A stretch of 48,400 bases of DNA. Source: Lacrimispora sp. 210928-DFI.3.58. Lineage in GTDB: Bacteria; Bacillota; Clostridia; Lachnospirales; Lachnospiraceae. The notes below the pieces were generated by a model. The model saw only the letters and a program-made list of their open reading frames with translations. It was not told the DNA's origin and ran no database searches. Positions 46,245 through 48,400 of the stretch are shown here, piece by piece. The translations under genes were made by a program, and so were the position numbers. Position 1 is the first letter of the stretch, and each line of letters begins with the position of its first letter. The stretch spans positions 1 to 48,400 of the forward strand of contig NZ_JAJCIC010000034.1 in assembly GCF_020554865.1 (NCBI RefSeq), read 5' to 3'.

Positions 46245-47180
46245 ATGAGTGAGATGAAAGCAATACGCGTTGCCTACGGAGAGGCACTGGCTGAATTAGG
46301 TGAAAAAAATGAGAAGGTCGTGGTTCTGGATGCAGATCTGGCCCATGCCACTATGACGGCTATCTTTGCTGCAAAATTTCCTGAACGCTTTTTTAATGCA
46401 GGAATTGCAGAGGCAAATATGGTCGATATGGCAGCAGGCTTATCTACTATGGGATATGTTCCGTTTGCAAGTACCTTTGCCATATTTGGGGCAGGCAGGG
46501 CATATGACCAGGTTAGAAATGGATGTGCATATCCCCATTTTAATGTGAAGCTTGGCATGACTCATGCAGGAATCACCTTAGGAGAGGACGGAGGAAGCCA
46601 TCAAGCAATAGAGGATATGGCGTTAATGCGTGCCATTCCCGGCATGACGATCATTGTTCCCTGTGATGCCTCAGAAACTCACAGGGCAGTAGAGGCTGCC
46701 TCGCAGGTGGACGGCCCTGTATATTTGCGCCTGGCCCGTCTGCCATCCCCTGTATTTGAGGAAGAGATGCCCTTTCAAATAGGAAAGGCCAACATTTTAA
46801 AGGATGGAACGGATGTAGCTGTGATCACCTGTGGAATCATGGTAGCAACGGCATTGGAATGCGCAAAGAAGCTGGAGGAAGAGGGGATTTCAGCAGCCGT
46901 TATCAATATGCATACAGTAAAGCCGATCGACAGGGAATGTATACTGGAATATGCGAAAAAGTGCGGCAGGATCCTGACGGTAGAGGAACACAGCGTCATT
47001 GGCGGATTGGGTGATGCAGTAGGTGATATACTTCTTTCAGAGGGCTGCAATATCGTATTTAGGAAGATCGGAGTGCAGGATCGGTTTGGACAGTCCGGAA
47101 AGCCGGAGGCTCTTCTGGAAGAATATGGATTAGATGAAAAACAGATATATGCTCAGATAAAGGAGGTATACAGCAGGTAG
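46245..47180 (+). CDS. Transketolase, C-terminal subunit
   Basis: A 311-residue partner containing the pyrimidine-binding domain with the catalytic Glu (NAGIAEANMVDMAAGLS) and the C-terminal transketolase domain. ATG 46245 lies 2 bases after the N-subunit stop, with GGAGG 7 bases ahead; a TTG at 46239 is less likely. Together the subunits move a two-carbon ketol unit between sugar phosphates. The housekeeping transketolase is presumably encoded elsewhere, so this pair is probably specialised. Confidence 0.94.
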   Translation: MSEMKAIRVAYGEALAELGEKNEKVVVLDADLAHATMTAIFAAKFPERFFNAGIAEANMVDMAAGLSTMGYVPFASTFAIFGAGRAYDQVRNGCAYPHFNVKLGMTHAGITLGEDGGSHQAIEDMALMRAIPGMTIIVPCDASETHRAVEAASQVDGPVYLRLARLPSPVFEEEMPFQIGKANILKDGTDVAVITCGIMVATALECAKKLEEEGISAAVINMHTVKPIDRECILEYAKKCGRILTVEEHSVIGGLGDAVGDILLSEGCNIVFRKIGVQDRFGQSGKPEALLEEYGLDEKQIYAQIKEVYSR

Positions 47181-47207
47181 TCTCCGAAAGAAGAAAGGCG
47201 GGTATAA

Positions 47208-47906
47208 ATGATAGAAGCGGTAAAAAGGCTTTCGATTGCCCAGCAGGTAGTAGAGGGAATGAAAGACTACATCATGTCAGGGGAAATACAGGTAGGGAAT
47301 AAGCTGCCAACGGAGAAGGAACTTTGCACGCGTTTCAAAGTGGGAAGAGGAACGATACGTGAAGCACTATGTACCCTTCAAGCTCTGGGATTTGTAGAAA
47401 TGCAGCCGGGAAAGGGAGCATATGTGGCCAGTGTAAAGGAACCCAGCAAACATGACCTGACCCAATGGTTTGTAGAAAATGAAGTAAAGGTCAAGGACGT
47501 GATCGAGGTGCGCAATGTCATTGAGCCTCTGGCAATCAAGCTTGCAATGCAGCGCACCGGAGATGAAGAGAAAAATAAACTTCAGGAAATTCATCAAGGC
47601 ATCATAGAGGCAGTGGAGAATGATGATATTCTGCAGATCAGCCGGTGTGATGAGGCTTTTCACACGTATATTGTTGAATGCAGTAAGAACAATATGCTGA
47701 TCAGTATTGATAAGCATATTTCAGAATTCCTGAAGAATTTCCGAAGCAAGACCTTCCGCATCCCTCACAATGTTCAGAATGTGGTACCCGCTCATACAAA
47801 GATTATTGATGCATTCCTGGAAGGGGATATTGATAAGGCACAGAGATGCATGGCAGAACATATAGAAAAAATAGCAGAGGATCTGGAACTGAGTAAGGAT
47901 TATTAG
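47208..47906 (+). CDS. GntR-family regulator, FadR/FCD subfamily
   Basis: A 232-residue repressor-type regulator. The N-terminal winged HTH is visible in KLPTEKELCTRFKVGRGTIR then EALCTLQALGFV, and the all-helical FCD effector domain (about 80-230) keeps its metal-binding set: Asp and His in DEAFHTYIV, His in VPAHTKIID and His in MAEHIEKIA. FCD regulators typically sense small organic acids or sugar acids. It closes the operon and probably binds the palindrome at 40025-40059. A terminator follows. Confidence 0.92.
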   Translation: MIEAVKRLSIAQQVVEGMKDYIMSGEIQVGNKLPTEKELCTRFKVGRGTIREALCTLQALGFVEMQPGKGAYVASVKEPSKHDLTQWFVENEVKVKDVIEVRNVIEPLAIKLAMQRTGDEEKNKLQEIHQGIIEAVENDDILQISRCDEAFHTYIVECSKNNMLISIDKHISEFLKNFRSKTFRIPHNVQNVVPAHTKIIDAFLEGDIDKAQRCMAEHIEKIAEDLELSKDY

Positions 47907-47916
47907 TTAACATGAT

Positions 47917-47971
47917 CAGCCAGGGGATAAAACATGATGAAAAATGTTCACCCTGACTGATTTTGTTGTTT
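47917..47971 (+). terminator. Terminator after the GntR gene
   Basis: TCAGCCAGGG pairs with CCCTGACTGA with one mismatch. ACAT and ATGT form an inner stem. TTTTGTTGTTTTT follows. Confidence 0.75.
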
Positions 47972-48039
47972 TTCAGGCAGAGGAAAATTCAATCATATAA
48001 CATATATTCATAATTACGAAGATACCCAATCTGCAAAAT

Positions 48040-48082
48040 CCTGTTTATGCTTAATTTGAAACTAAAAATAAAAGCATACAGG
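48040..48082. promoter_or_regulatory. Inverted repeat upstream of the small HTH gene
   Basis: CCTGT and ATGCTT (48040-48052) are mirrored by AAGCAT and ACAGG (48072-48082) with a two-base bulge. It ends 8 bases before ATG 48091, so it could be an autoregulatory operator or a translation-blocking hairpin; no clear RBS is visible next to the start. Confidence 0.45.
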
Positions 48083-48090
48083 ACAAAAGC

Positions 48091-48309
48091 ATGATTGATT
48101 ATTCCCCATTTTGGAAAACATTAGAGCAATCAAAGGAAAATTGGTACACATTGACAAAGAAGCACGGATTATCGGACAGCACTCTTCACAGGCTGAAATA
48201 TAATAAAGACATTTCCATGAAAACAGTGAATGACCTCTGCCGTATCCTGGAGTGCAAGATTGAAGATATCGCCGTGTATGTGCCTTCGGAAAATGACCAG
48301 AAGCTATGA
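48091..48309 (+). CDS. Small XRE/Cro-type helix-turn-helix protein
   Basis: A 72-residue DNA-binding protein consisting almost only of a Cro/C1-type HTH: WYTLTKKHGLSDSTLHRLKY, then ISMKTVNDLCRILECKIEDI. Such solo HTH proteins are common on the chromosomes and mobile elements of clostridia and often repress themselves. Target genes are unknown. It follows the GntR terminator and belongs to a new transcription unit that may continue beyond the window. Confidence 0.8.
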   Translation: MIDYSPFWKTLEQSKENWYTLTKKHGLSDSTLHRLKYNKDISMKTVNDLCRILECKIEDIAVYVPSENDQKL

Positions 48310-48400
48310 TGCGGCGGCAAAATGCCAGTAAAAAAAGAAAAAATCTGTAGGTTTGTCAAACATTTGTTACACTGACTGCAAATAATTCTTTAGCACCTGA

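Noticed and set aside
45433..47180. Assigning the transketolase/RpiB genes to sulfoquinovose or apiose breakdown.
   Set aside because: The other genes of those pathways (sulfoquinovosidase or reductase, apiose isomerase and kinase) are absent and RraA-type genes are not part of them as I know them. The assignment is left open.

Overview
The window looks like a chromosomal segment of a Gram-positive gut anaerobe of the Lachnospiraceae, closest in style to the Enterocloster / Clostridium bolteae-clostridioforme group. The reasons are AGGAGG-type ribosome binding sites, the Firmicutes order rimP-nusA-ylxR-ylxQ-infB-rbfA-nrnA-truB-ribF, a HydF maturase, a cluster of glpP, glpK and glpF with anaerobic flavo/Fe-S genes, PTS-type dihydroxyacetone kinase, and a sugar ABC transporter without its own ATPase. 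The genus is an inference from gene content; no database search was possible. No tRNA, rRNA, CRISPR array, transposase or phage gene was seen.

Layout. (1) 353-1598: peroxiredoxin AhpC and a stand-alone AhpF-like disulfide reductase domain. (2) 1700-8191: glycerol regulon, with a promoter, a leader terminator, the antiterminator glpP, glpK, glpF and three flavoprotein/Fe-S genes resembling an anaerobic glycerol-3-phosphate dehydrogenase. (3) 8394-8585: a 63-residue protein made of 16-residue Cys repeats, then dhaKLM. (4) 11009-14978: azlCD, an ECF S component, an AEC permease and asparaginase. (5) 15258-20279: NfeD and SPFH membrane proteins, a MATE exporter, an HPr-like protein, NudC and a HAD phosphatase. 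(6) 20384-25191: branched-chain amino acid genes ilvN, ilvC, leuC and leuD with a LysR regulator. (7) 25166-30493: a second LysR gene divergent from a cysteine desulfidase-like gene, then hydF and nagA. (8) 30753-39737: the rimP-to-ribF translation and RNA operon, with a strongly repetitive IF2 N-terminus. (9) 40127-47906: a more AT-rich catabolic operon with two ABC permeases and a lipoprotein, two RraA-like aldolase-fold paralogues, an RpiB/LacAB-family isomerase, a split transketolase and a FadR-type GntR regulator. A small HTH gene follows.

Three dispersed non-coding repeat families run through the window. Family A (about 115 bp, two hairpins, with compensatory changes in the stem) occurs at five loci. 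Family B (148 and 159 bp, near-palindromic, MITE-like) occurs twice. Family C (palindromes ending in GTAAC...GTTAC) occurs two or three times. Families A and B always lie just upstream of a start codon, whereas C lies at gene 3' ends. A shared 22-bp box sits three bases upstream of the -35 element of both the ilvN and leuC promoters and probably defines a LysR regulon. The best candidate for an undescribed system is the RraA/RraA/RpiB/transketolase operon with its double TGACGTCA operator.
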